Assembly (NCBI GenBank): GCA_003221695.1
Contig: QHSX01000056.1
Location: 62,001 to 126,000, forward strand
DNA length: 64,000 bases
Source of the DNA: Candidatus Rokuibacteriota bacterium
GTDB lineage: Bacteria; Methylomirabilota; Methylomirabilia; Rokubacteriales; CSP1-6
Reading direction: 5' to 3'
Shown here: positions 8,618 through 16,044 of the stretch, piece by piece
Layout of the letters: every line of letters begins with the position of its first letter
Numbering within the stretch: position 1 is the first letter of the stretch
Made by a program: the position numbers and the translations under genes
Notes under the pieces: generated by a model
What the model saw: only the letters and a program-made list of their open reading frames with translations
What the model was told of the DNA's origin: nothing
Database searches by the model: none

Positions 8618-8632
8618 TGGCACAGCCGTTGC
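8618..8632 (+). promoter_or_regulatory. Sigma54 (-24/-12) promoter
   Basis: TGGCAC-AGCCG-TTGC, followed by T, is an excellent RpoN match at the correct spacing. Predicted transcription would begin near 8644, giving a 20-nt leader that contains GGGAGGAA before the ATG at 8664. Upstream NtrC-type sites support it. Confidence 0.75.
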
Positions 8633-8663
8633 TGGCGCCCTCCATCGCTGCCGGGAGGAAGCC

Positions 8664-11154
8664 ATGCACGAAGACAAAATGTTTTGGGTTCGCGTAGTGA
8701 GTCTGATCCTGGCGCTGCTTGTCACGGCGGCGTGCGGCACGGTACCGGCGTCGGTCACGCCGGCGGAATCTGATGCCCCGCGCCACGTGCGGGTCAGCGA
8801 GGCCTACGGCAAGCTCCCCCTGTACTTTGAGGCTAACAAGGGGCAGACAGACGAGCAGGTCAGGTTCCTCGCACGCGGCAGTCGCTCCACGCTTTTTCTC
8901 ACACCGAGCGAAGCCGTCCTGGTGTTCACACACCGGGAGGTTAGCCGGACCGTCCTGCGAATGACCTTCATCGGTGCTAACCCCGAGCCGTCCGTGGTAG
9001 GGGCCGAGGAGCTTCCAGGCAAGGCCAACTACTTCATCGGCAGCGATCCCGCGAACTGGCGGACCGATGTCCCGACCTACGCGAAGGTGCGATACAAGAA
9101 CGTCTACCCGGGGATCGACCTCATCTACTACGGCAACCAGCGCCAGCTCGAATACGATTTCGTCGTCAGTCCGGGCGCCGACCCCAGGCGAATCAGGCTC
9201 GGCTTCCAGGGAGCCGACAAGCTCGAGGTAGACGCCCAGGGCGACCTCGTGTTGCACACGGCCACCGGCGTGATCCGCCAGAGGAAGCCCGTTGTCTACC
9301 AGGAGGTCGAGGGCCTCCGGCGGGAATCGCTGGCGGCTACGTGCTCGAAGGCGCGCGTCGCGTAGGCTTCAGGGTCGCCGCCTATGACGCCCGCCGACCG
9401 CTCGTCATCGACCCCGCGCTCTTCTACTCCACCTACCTCGGCGGCAGTGACTTTGACGAGGGCCTCGGCATCACCGTGGACGCCGCCGGCAACGCTTATG
9501 TGGTGGGCGTGACCGGCTCAATCGATTTTCCGACAACCCAGGGCGCCTTCCAAACCACCCTGGCCAGCAGCAATGGCGACGCCTTTGTGACAAAGCTCAA
9601 TTCCACTGGCTCAGGCCTCGTCTACTCCACCTACCTGACCTTCTCCAACAATTTCCCGATTACCCCCGGGGCCTTCCAGACCAGCCCCGGCCCCCTAGGC
9701 AACGGCGGCAGCGTCTTCGTGACGAAGCTCAATCCCATGGGCTCGGCCCTCATCTACTCCACTTACCTCGGGGGCTTTGGCTTTCAAGAGGGCCTCGGCA
9801 TCGCCGTGGACGCCGCCGGCAACGCCTACGTGGCTGGACGGACCAACTCCCTTAACTTCCCGACGACCCCTGGGGCTTTTCAGCCCAACTTCGGGGGCTG
9901 CCCCGAATTAACGTGCTTCGAAAACGCCTTCGTGACGAAGCTCAATCCCACCGGTTCCGCCCTCGTCTATTCCACCTACCTCGGAGGCACCAAAAATGAC
10001 GAGGCCACGGGGATTGCTCTGGACGCGGCTGGCAACGCCTACGTGACGGGACGGACAGACTCCAGCGACTTCCCGACCAGCCCCGGAGCCTATCAGACCA
10101 CCTTCAGCGGCGTCCTTAGCGTGTATGGAGATGCCTTCGTCGTGAAGCTGGATCCCACTGGGTCCGCCCTCATCTACTCCACCTATCTCGGCGGAAGTGG
10201 CGAAGACGGTGGCGCGGGGATCGCCCTGGACTCCTCGGGCAACGCCTACGTGGTAGGCGCCACCTCGTCGACTGACTTCCCGACGACTCCTGGGGCTTTC
10301 CAGACCACCTTCGGGGGCGGGGAGGCCGACGTCTTCGTGACGAAGGTCAACCCCCTAGGATCAGCCCTCGTCTACTCCACCTACCTGGGCGGGAGTGACC
10401 ATGACGAAGGCTTCGGCATCGCCGTCGACGGCTTACCCAGCCCGAATGCCTACCTGACGGGCGCAGCCCGCTCGACCGACTTCCCCGTCATTCCGGGCGC
10501 CATCCAGCCCGCCTTCGCGGGTGGCACAGGCTTCGACGTCTTCGTGACGAAGCTCGATCCCACAGGCTCCGCCCTCATCTACTCCACCTACCTCGGCGGT
10601 CCTGACGTCGATTACGGAAAGCCATCGCGGTCGATGCTCTGCCGAACCCGAATGCCTACGTGACGGGTACCACTGCCTCGACGACCTTTCCGACGACGCC
10701 GGGGGCCTTCCAGACCAGCTTCGGCGGCGGCCCCCTTGGCGCTTCCACAGACGCCTTCGTGGCGCAGATCACCGAGGCGACGGTTCCAGGCGGGCCGTTC
10801 ACTGCCCGGGTCACCGGCGGCGGCACCATCGATGTCAACGCCATGGGAGGCATCGGGAACTTTCACTTCATCGTGCAGCGCCAGACCGACGGGACGCTCA
10901 GCGGCCGGCTCCAGTACTTCAACCACGCGACCGGCGCTCGGGTGCAGAGCGTGACCTACACCTAGCTGGTGATTGCCGGCAATACGGCCACATTCGACGG
11001 TACGTGCACACTTAACGGCGCCCCGTGCACGTTCCGGGTCGAGACGATGGATAATGGCGAGCCTGGGACGACTGACACGTTCACGATTTCCTACCCGCCT
11101 CCGGCGCCGACGGACGGCGGCACACTCCAGAGCGGCAACATTCTGATCCGGTAG
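8664..11154 (+). pseudogene. SBBP-repeat beta-propeller lipoprotein, decayed
   Basis: The first part encodes a lipoprotein signal (LVTAAC lipobox) and the conserved N-terminal domain that precedes SBBP repeats ('YFEANKGQTDEQVRFLARG', 'NYFIG', 'YPGIDLIYYG'). It then has about seven SBBP repeats of the type YSTYLGGS...GIAVDAAGNAYVVG...DFPTTPGAFQ. The frame breaks near 9320 and again near 10618, and a TAG at 10963-10965 interrupts a C-terminal domain that continues in frame to 11154. One repeat is also shortened in frame near 9630, where STYL joins directly to TFSNNFPIT. SD GGGAGGAA supports the ATG at 8664. Either a pseudogene or assembly errors; intact, it would be an outer-surface propeller protein. 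Confidence 0.8.
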
Positions 11155-11233
11155 TCGAGGCGTTCCGCGAGATTCGGAGCCGCGTCTCGGGACCGGTGAA
11201 AGTGCGTCGGTTGATCGACGAGGGGCGTCGCTT

Positions 11234-11725
11234 TTGCGCTGGCTCATCGACGGCTACAACGTCATCCGTCGCGACCCTGATCTGCGGGCCCACGAGGCGG
11301 AGAGCCTCCAGGCTGGGCGGACGGCGTTGCTCCGCCTCGTCGCGGATGCCGCGCGGGCGGGGGGTGACCGGTTCACGGTCGTCTTCGACGGCGCCCTGGC
11401 CGCCGGCCCGGCGGGGGCGGGCGGTCAGGTGGAGGTCACCTTCTCGCGCCCGCCCGAGAAGGCCGACGACGTGCTCGTGCGCCTGGCGCGCCAGCTCGGC
11501 GCAGGCGCCGCGGTCGTGACCTCGGACCGGGCGGTGAGGGACGCGGCGGGCCGCGCGGGCTGCGCCGTCATCAGCGCCGAGCAGTTCCTAGACGCGTTGT
11601 CAGGCGAGTCGGAGTTGGAGGACCCCGCGCCGACATTCCCCCCTCCAAAATCCGGAAATCCACGGCGGCTGTCGAAGGACGCCCGCGCGGCTCAGCGGGC
11701 GCTCCGGCGCCTCCGTCGTGCTTGA
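11234..11725 (+). CDS. NYN-domain (YacP-like) ribonuclease
   Basis: 163 residues with the NYN/PIN-like signature: LIDGYNVI near the N-terminus, VVFDGA in the middle, and VVTSDRAVRDAA toward the end, giving the spaced acidic residues of the metal-dependent RNase site. YacP-like proteins act in rRNA/mRNA turnover. A TTG start at 11234 places the LIDGYN motif right at the N-terminus, as in the family. The C-terminus is a basic tail. The gene begins 80 nt after the decayed propeller gene. Confidence 0.8.
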   Translation: MRWLIDGYNVIRRDPDLRAHEAESLQAGRTALLRLVADAARAGGDRFTVVFDGALAAGPAGAGGQVEVTFSRPPEKADDVLVRLARQLGAGAAVVTSDRAVRDAAGRAGCAVISAEQFLDALSGESELEDPAPTFPPPKSGNPRRLSKDARAAQRALRRLRRA

Positions 11726-11764
11726 CTCGCGGCGACGGGTGTGGAATAACTCCGGCCAACACCT

Positions 11765-12031
11765 ATGGATGAGCGTCACCTCTTCATCATCGCCCGGGAC
11801 CAGCCGAGCCTCTGGGAGTACCTGCGACGCGAGTTCTCCAGCGAGGCGAATGTGGAGGTGATCCTGGACCGCCGGCTCAAGCGCGACCGGCGATCGACGC
11901 CCAATGGCGGCGACGGCGAGCACCCCGTGGAGGAGGCGGCGAGCGATCGCCGGACGGGTGAGCGGCGTATCAGGGACTTCGTCCACGGCCAGCTGCGCTC
12001 GATCGGCTACGTAATGCTCCGGATTCGCTGA
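11765..12031 (+). CDS. Small Arg-rich protein, ILDRR family (copy 1)
   Basis: 88 residues. It begins with a predicted strand 'HLFIIARDQPSLWEYLRREF', then 'VEVILDRRLKRDRR', a variable middle with a second RRTGERR-like patch, and ends in hydrophobic 'GYVMLRIR'. It is clearly related to the protein at 31302-31535, which shares the 'LFI...L...F/V..VD/EVILDRR..RRRR' plan and a similar hydrophobic end. Function unknown; the fold might resemble a receiver-like alpha/beta unit with a basic RNA- or DNA-binding arm, which is speculation. It follows the NYN gene closely. Confidence 0.65.
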   Translation: MDERHLFIIARDQPSLWEYLRREFSSEANVEVILDRRLKRDRRSTPNGGDGEHPVEEAASDRRTGERRIRDFVHGQLRSIGYVMLRIR

Positions 12032-12112
12032 TCGGCGGCTCGACGTCCCTTGGGCTGAGTCGCGCGGCGCAGCCGGGTCGGCTCGAGCGGTCTGTTACTG
12101 GTCAGGAAGAAT

Positions 12113-12292
12113 TCACAGGTCACTTGGAGTGAGACCCGTCTGCTTTGCGATACGGGCCAACATGCGCGGACCAATCTCCTCTTTGTTGTGGAACGCAAAG
12201 ACGAAGTCAGGCCAACCGTAACGCGATAAGGTCCGATGAGAGCCGGATTGACGCTTAAGCACCCAACCAATCCGTAGAAGCGCCGCTACCAT
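12113..12292 (-). CDS. hicA: HicA-like mRNA interferase toxin
   Basis: About 59 residues from the ATG at 12292. It shows the HicA double-stranded-RNA-binding-like core: 'LLRIGWVLKRQSGSHRTLSRYG' with the catalytic His in the GSH motif, and the end 'IGPRMLARIAKQTGLTPSDL'. HicA cleaves mRNA and is neutralised by HicB. The gene overlaps the end of the HicB-like frame on the same strand. An upstream in-frame extension exists but looks unlike the family. Confidence 0.8.
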   Translation of the reverse strand: MVAALLRIGWVLKRQSGSHRTLSRYGWPDFVFAFHNKEEIGPRMLARIAKQTGLTPSDL

Positions 12293-12452
12293 GCTCGAGG
12301 CGTTCAGCAATGACCCGCAGCGCAAGCGCCTGTACCTTCGAGACAGCTGCCTCTTGGCTCTCGCCATACGCCAGAACGCCCGGCAACTCTAGCACTTCGG
12401 CCAGCCAGCGGCCGTCGTCTTCCCGCTCAGTCTCAACCTTGAACGTGATCAA
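12255..12452 (-). CDS. hicB: HicB-like antitoxin
   Basis: A partial-RNase-H-like HicB fold: 'LITFKVETEREDDGRWLAEVLELPGVLAYGES' followed by a helix 'EAAVSKVQALALRVIAERL'. A TTG start at 12452 is preferred because GGAGG lies 10 nt upstream and the family starts just before this strand; a GTG at 12488 is the alternative. There is no obvious C-terminal DNA-binding domain, so this is the short HicB type. The antitoxin gene comes first and overlaps the toxin gene. Confidence 0.75.
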   Translation of the reverse strand: MITFKVETEREDDGRWLAEVLELPGVLAYGESQEAAVSKVQALALRVIAERLEHGSGASTDWLGA

Positions 12453-12520
12453 GTCTTCGTAACCTCCGGCCCCGATTGTACAGCCCACGGGTTGCCCTCA
12501 GGAAGTCCAGCTATCGGGGA

Positions 12521-12892
12521 TTAGCCTGCTACGGCGACGATCACGATGGGCCTGCGGACCAGGCGGCGACGGCGGGAATCCACGGTTAGCCCCAAGCCTT
12601 CAAGACTGTACGCTCCGAGCAGCGGCTGCGTCTCCTTCTTGCCGAAAAGCACCAGAGTGGTGACCGAACGGCCGTCCACCTCCAATCGGACTTCGCCAAC
12701 TTTCCACCGCGCCCTTCGGCCATCGGCAAACTGGACTGTCTCCTCGCCAACAGGCGAGACCTTCAACGTCGAGAGGACTTCTCGGGGGACCACGCTGAAG
12801 AAGGCCCCGGTATCGACGAGAAAACGGAGTTTGCGCTGGCGGCTTAGTTCGCGCGGATGGCTCAGCCTTCCCTGGACGTAAAGGATCCCCAT
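12521..12892 (-). CDS. Retropepsin-like (clan AA) aspartic protease
   Basis: 123 residues with the catalytic motif FLVDTGAFFSVVP (Asp at about residue 27) after an N-terminal strand, and a C-terminal flap-like region 'LVLFGKKETQPLLGAYSLEGLGLTVD'. Single-domain enzymes of this kind work as homodimers. Bacterial copies are widespread, small and mostly uncharacterised. The gene lies upstream of hicBA on the same strand but is separated from it by about 70 nt. No good SD is seen. Confidence 0.75.
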   Translation of the reverse strand: MGILYVQGRLSHPRELSRQRKLRFLVDTGAFFSVVPREVLSTLKVSPVGEETVQFADGRRARWKVGEVRLEVDGRSVTTLVLFGKKETQPLLGAYSLEGLGLTVDSRRRRLVRRPIVIVAVAG

Positions 12893-12979
12893 CGCGCCGT
12901 CATTTTACTCGCCAGTCGCTGACATCTGTAGTGTATCCAAGAATTGACAGTCGGCAGTGGGGCGTGACACCGTGGCGGC

Positions 12980-13465
12980 ATGGTGTCTCTCGTTCGATGC
13001 GCCACATTGCTGCTCCTACTGGCCGTGGCGGCGCCGACGTGGGGCGGCGAACGCGCGGCGTATCGCGGGCTCGAGGGCACGGTCGTCCGCGTCGTCGACG
13101 GCGACACGATCCACGTGCGGGTCGGCACGCGCGTCGAGAAGGTCCGTTACATCGGCGTCAACGCGCCCGAGGTCCATCATCCGACGAAGGGCGTGGAGCC
13201 GGGCGGCCGCGAGGCCGCCGCGGTCAATCGCCGGCTGGTTCAGGACCAGGCGGTCCGGCTCGAGCTCGACGTGCAGGAGCGCGACCGCTACGGCCGGCTC
13301 CTCGCCTACGTGTGGATCGGCGGCGTGATGATCAACGCCGAGCTGGTACGCCTCGGCTACGCCCAGGTCATGACCGTCCCGCCCAACGTCCGCTACCAGG
13401 AGATGTTCCTGAAGCTGCAGCGCGAGGCGCACCAGGCCGGCCGCGGCCTCTGGCGCCGCGCGTAG
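12980..13465 (+). CDS. Secreted thermonuclease-family nuclease
   Basis: 161 residues with an N-terminal signal peptide (hydrophobic residues about 5-18, cut near TWG). The SNase core follows: VVRVVDGDTIHV, VRYIGVNAPEVHHP and ERDRYGRLLAYV hold the catalytic Arg/Glu/Arg and Asp residues of staphylococcal nuclease. The helix-rich end (EAHQAGRGLWRR) is also typical. It probably degrades extracellular or periplasmic nucleic acids. Confidence 0.85.
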   Translation: MVSLVRCATLLLLLAVAAPTWGGERAAYRGLEGTVVRVVDGDTIHVRVGTRVEKVRYIGVNAPEVHHPTKGVEPGGREAAAVNRRLVQDQAVRLELDVQERDRYGRLLAYVWIGGVMINAELVRLGYAQVMTVPPNVRYQEMFLKLQREAHQAGRGLWRRA

Positions 13466-13489
13466 CCGCCAATCCTCCAGAGCCGAGCG

Positions 13490-15019
13490 TCAGCGGCCCG
13501 CGTCCCCGCAGCGGAAGTTCCTGGCGTCGTCGATTGACCCGCTGCCGTTGTAGATGGCGACCTTCGGGTATGGACAGAGCGGGCGTGTGCGGTCGGCGGT
13601 CGCGTTGATCGCGACGATCGCCTTGGGCGTGTTACCTTCCTCAACCCAGCTCTCGAGCGCGGTGAGAGCGTCGAACGCGCTCGGGCCGGGCCCACCGCCG
13701 CAGTGGTGCATGCCGGGGCCGAGGAAAAGGCGGAAGAAGTCGGCGACCTTGCCTTGGTCGCCTGCCGCCCGAACGACGTCATCGTAGTACTGGACCGTTC
13801 TGACGGCCGAGAGCGCGTGGTCAGCCCAGCCGTGCCACATGATCAGCTTTCCACCTGCCGCCTTGAACGCCGAGAGGTCGGGATTCGTGGCATTCATGAA
13901 CTCGCCGCTCTGGGCAAGCCACGCGGGACCGGTGTCGAAATTGAAGGTCATCGAATCGAACCCGGGACCGAAGACGAAGTATCTGAAGTACTGGTCCTGG
14001 AACGTGAACTGGAACGGCGCAGGGAACACGATCCCGAGGAACTCGGCGGGCCCCGTGATCCAGAGCTGCCAGCCCGTGCCACCGTCCTCGGCCCCCGGCA
14101 GAACGCCGGGGTAGAGCTGCGCGCCGGCCGAGTTCGTCGGCCCGGCGTAGATCTTCCGCACCGCCTGCACCTGCTCTGACGTGAGACAGGTGGGCGCGTC
14201 GCCGCCCGTGCACATGAGGACGCCCGGGTCGAAACGGCAACCGCGCGGGTCGCTGACGAGGCCGTCGACGAGCCCGTCCTGAGCGTCGCACAGGGCCACC
14301 GCCGCTTTCGCGATCGCGCTGAGCTTGAGCGGCGGGATCGGCGCGGCCAGCAGCGCCTGCGCGTTCCAGCTGAAGGCGGTCATGAGCCCGGTCCAGTCGA
14401 AGGCGGGAGCTCCGGCGATGATGCCGTTGAAGTCGGTCGGGTAGCGCTGCGCCTCCATCACCCCCTGGCGCCCGCCGTTCGAGCAGCCCTCGAAGTAGGA
14501 CAGGCGCGGCGGGCGCCCGTAGTACTTCTCGATGAGCTGCTTGCCGGCCACGGTGACGACGTGGATCGCGCGGTCACCGAAGTTGACTCGCCCCTCGGGG
14601 TCGTTGAGCGCCCACGAGCCGTCGAGCGCGGCGACGAGGCTCGTCCCTTCGTGGCCGGTGTCGGTCGCGACCTCCGCATAGCCGCGCACGAGACCGGCCG
14701 CCGGGCCGGGAATCCAGCCCACGAACCCGCTGCCACCCGCGTGGTAGAGCTTGCCGTTCCAGACGGTGGGCAGCCGCAGCTCGAAGTTGATCTCCCTTTC
14801 GACGTGTCCTCTGACCTTGCAGTACTCGGGCACGCCGCCTCGCGCAGGCACGAGGCTGGCGCGGGTGATCGTCGTATTGGGCACGGTGGCGTTCGTGAGG
14901 TTCGCGCAGTCCACAGCCGTGAGCGCGTGAGCCGGGACGGCGGCCACGAGCCCCGCGAAGAGCGCGGCGGTGAGCGGGCCGAGCGCCCGCCCTCCGCTCG
15001 TCTCTGGTGGTTCCAGCAT
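13490..15019 (-). CDS. Secreted tannase/feruloyl esterase-family hydrolase
   Basis: About 509 residues from the ATG at 15019, where GGAGG sits 7 nt upstream. A signal peptide (LGPLTAALFAGLVAAVPAHA) precedes an alpha/beta-hydrolase with the nucleophile elbow GCSNGGRQG, a late acidic site in 'MWHGWADHALS' and the catalytic His in 'GMHHCGGG'. The Cys next to the nucleophile and the Cys before the His match the CS-D-HC disulfide motif of tannases and feruloyl esterases. It is likely to cleave aromatic ester bonds in plant-derived material outside the cytoplasm; the substrate cannot be told. Confidence 0.85.
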   Translation of the reverse strand: MLEPPETSGGRALGPLTAALFAGLVAAVPAHALTAVDCANLTNATVPNTTITRASLVPARGGVPEYCKVRGHVEREINFELRLPTVWNGKLYHAGGSGFVGWIPGPAAGLVRGYAEVATDTGHEGTSLVAALDGSWALNDPEGRVNFGDRAIHVVTVAGKQLIEKYYGRPPRLSYFEGCSNGGRQGVMEAQRYPTDFNGIIAGAPAFDWTGLMTAFSWNAQALLAAPIPPLKLSAIAKAAVALCDAQDGLVDGLVSDPRGCRFDPGVLMCTGGDAPTCLTSEQVQAVRKIYAGPTNSAGAQLYPGVLPGAEDGGTGWQLWITGPAEFLGIVFPAPFQFTFQDQYFRYFVFGPGFDSMTFNFDTGPAWLAQSGEFMNATNPDLSAFKAAGGKLIMWHGWADHALSAVRTVQYYDDVVRAAGDQGKVADFFRLFLGPGMHHCGGGPGPSAFDALTALESWVEEGNTPKAIVAINATADRTRPLCPYPKVAIYNGSGSIDDARNFRCGDAGR

Positions 15020-15295
15020 TGGTCGTCCTCCGTGTGAATGGGTGAGGCAGGGCCACACGGTCGGTCCTTACGGTCGGAAATCATCGGCGTCAATCGGTGG
15101 TTTACCTTCCAGGGTTCTTCCCGACGGTCGGTCAGGGTCTTCACGCGTCCGACGCTTCGAGCGTCCCACTGTGGGCCTGGACGGCCTCCTCGTCGTGAAG
15201 GACCCCAGGGGTGCCCCCGTCGCGCTCGATGACACCTCCGCGCCCGGCTCGGCACCCCTGACACCGTAGGGAATCGTCATGCCGGCTCCGTCTCG
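15020..15295. other. Intergenic region between divergent genes
   Basis: About 276 bp between the tannase-family gene (minus) and the toxin-antitoxin pair (plus). I find no convincing ORF. It holds a short dyad GACGCT-TCG-AGCGTC at 15151-15165, which might be an operator. Nothing else is evident. Confidence 0.5.
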
Positions 15296-15324
15296 TTGAC
15301 ATGTCGCGCACATGCAGTTATCTT
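15296..15324 (+). promoter_or_regulatory. Sigma70-type promoter of the toxin-antitoxin pair
   Basis: TTGACA (15296-15301), 17-nt spacer, TATCTT (15319-15324). The hexamer ends 6 nt before the ATG at 15331, so the predicted start of transcription falls on the start codon and the message would be leaderless. Confidence 0.6.
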
Positions 15325-15330
15325 CGCCAC

Positions 15331-15561
15331 ATGCCAAGGATGATCCAGCTCCGTCACGTTCCCGATGACCTCCACCGCAGGCTGAAGGCGCGCGCGGCCC
15401 TGGAAGGTCTGTCCCTGTCCGACTACCTTCTCCGGGAGGTCCGCCGCGTCGCCGAGCGACCGACGCTGGCCGAGCTCCGGTATCGGCTCGCGCAGCGCAC
15501 GCCAGTTGTCACTCGTGTCCCACCGGCCAAGGCCGTGAGAGCGGAGCGGGAACGAACGTGA
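15331..15561 (+). CDS. FitA/VapB-like ribbon-helix-helix antitoxin
   Basis: 76 residues. The N-terminal RHH motif 'MIQLRHVPDDLHRRLKARAALEGLSLSDYLLRE' binds DNA, and the tail binds the PIN toxin. It overlaps the toxin start (GTG within ACGTGA). The ATG at 15331 is chosen because the RHH strand begins directly after it and the promoter hexamer sits 6 nt upstream. Confidence 0.85.
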   Translation: MPRMIQLRHVPDDLHRRLKARAALEGLSLSDYLLREVRRVAERPTLAELRYRLAQRTPVVTRVPPAKAVRAERERT

Positions 15562-15950
15562 TAGTGGTCGACGCTTCCGCTCTGCTGGAGGTGCTTCTCA
15601 ACACTCCCGCGGGGCAGCGCATCGGAGATCGATTGTCCGCGGCGGGCGAGACGCTTCACGCGCCGCACCTCGTGGACCTGGAAGTCGCCCAGGTGCTGCG
15701 ACGCTACACAGCCTCGGGGGAGATGGATGCGCAGCGCGGGCTGCAGGCGCTCGAAGATCTGGGCGACCTTCCCCTTGTTCGCTATCCTCACGACCTGTTC
15801 CTATCCCGGATCTGGGATCTTCGCGACAACCTGACCGCCTACGATGCGGCCTACGTCGCCCTCGCTGAAGCCCTGGCGGCTCCCCTGGTGACGCGGGATG
15901 CGGCGCTGGCGTCGCGCGGCGCCCACCGCGCCAGAGTCGAGCTGATGTGA
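15558..15950 (+). CDS. PIN-domain toxin ribonuclease (VapC-like)
   Basis: 130 residues. Acidic site residues lie in IVVDASALLEVLL, in 'HLVDLEVAQVLRR' and in 'TAYDAAYVALAEAL..LVTRDAAL', the usual PIN quartet. It starts with GTG overlapping the antitoxin stop, so it is coupled to the antitoxin. It likely cleaves tRNA or rRNA when free. Confidence 0.85.
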   Translation: MIVVDASALLEVLLNTPAGQRIGDRLSAAGETLHAPHLVDLEVAQVLRRYTASGEMDAQRGLQALEDLGDLPLVRYPHDLFLSRIWDLRDNLTAYDAAYVALAEALAAPLVTRDAALASRGAHRARVELM

Positions 15951-16044
15951 TGCGCGCCCAGCCCCCGCCGCGCCGCCGTCCAGAGGCCACGATGCCAGCG
16001 AGATTTGCGCCCGCCTGAGCGCCCCCGTATCATACGAGCAGCCC

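Noticed and set aside
14561-15037. Plus-strand frame opposite the tannase-family gene
   Set aside because: Antisense to a gene with signal peptide, SD and catalytic motifs; no features of its own.
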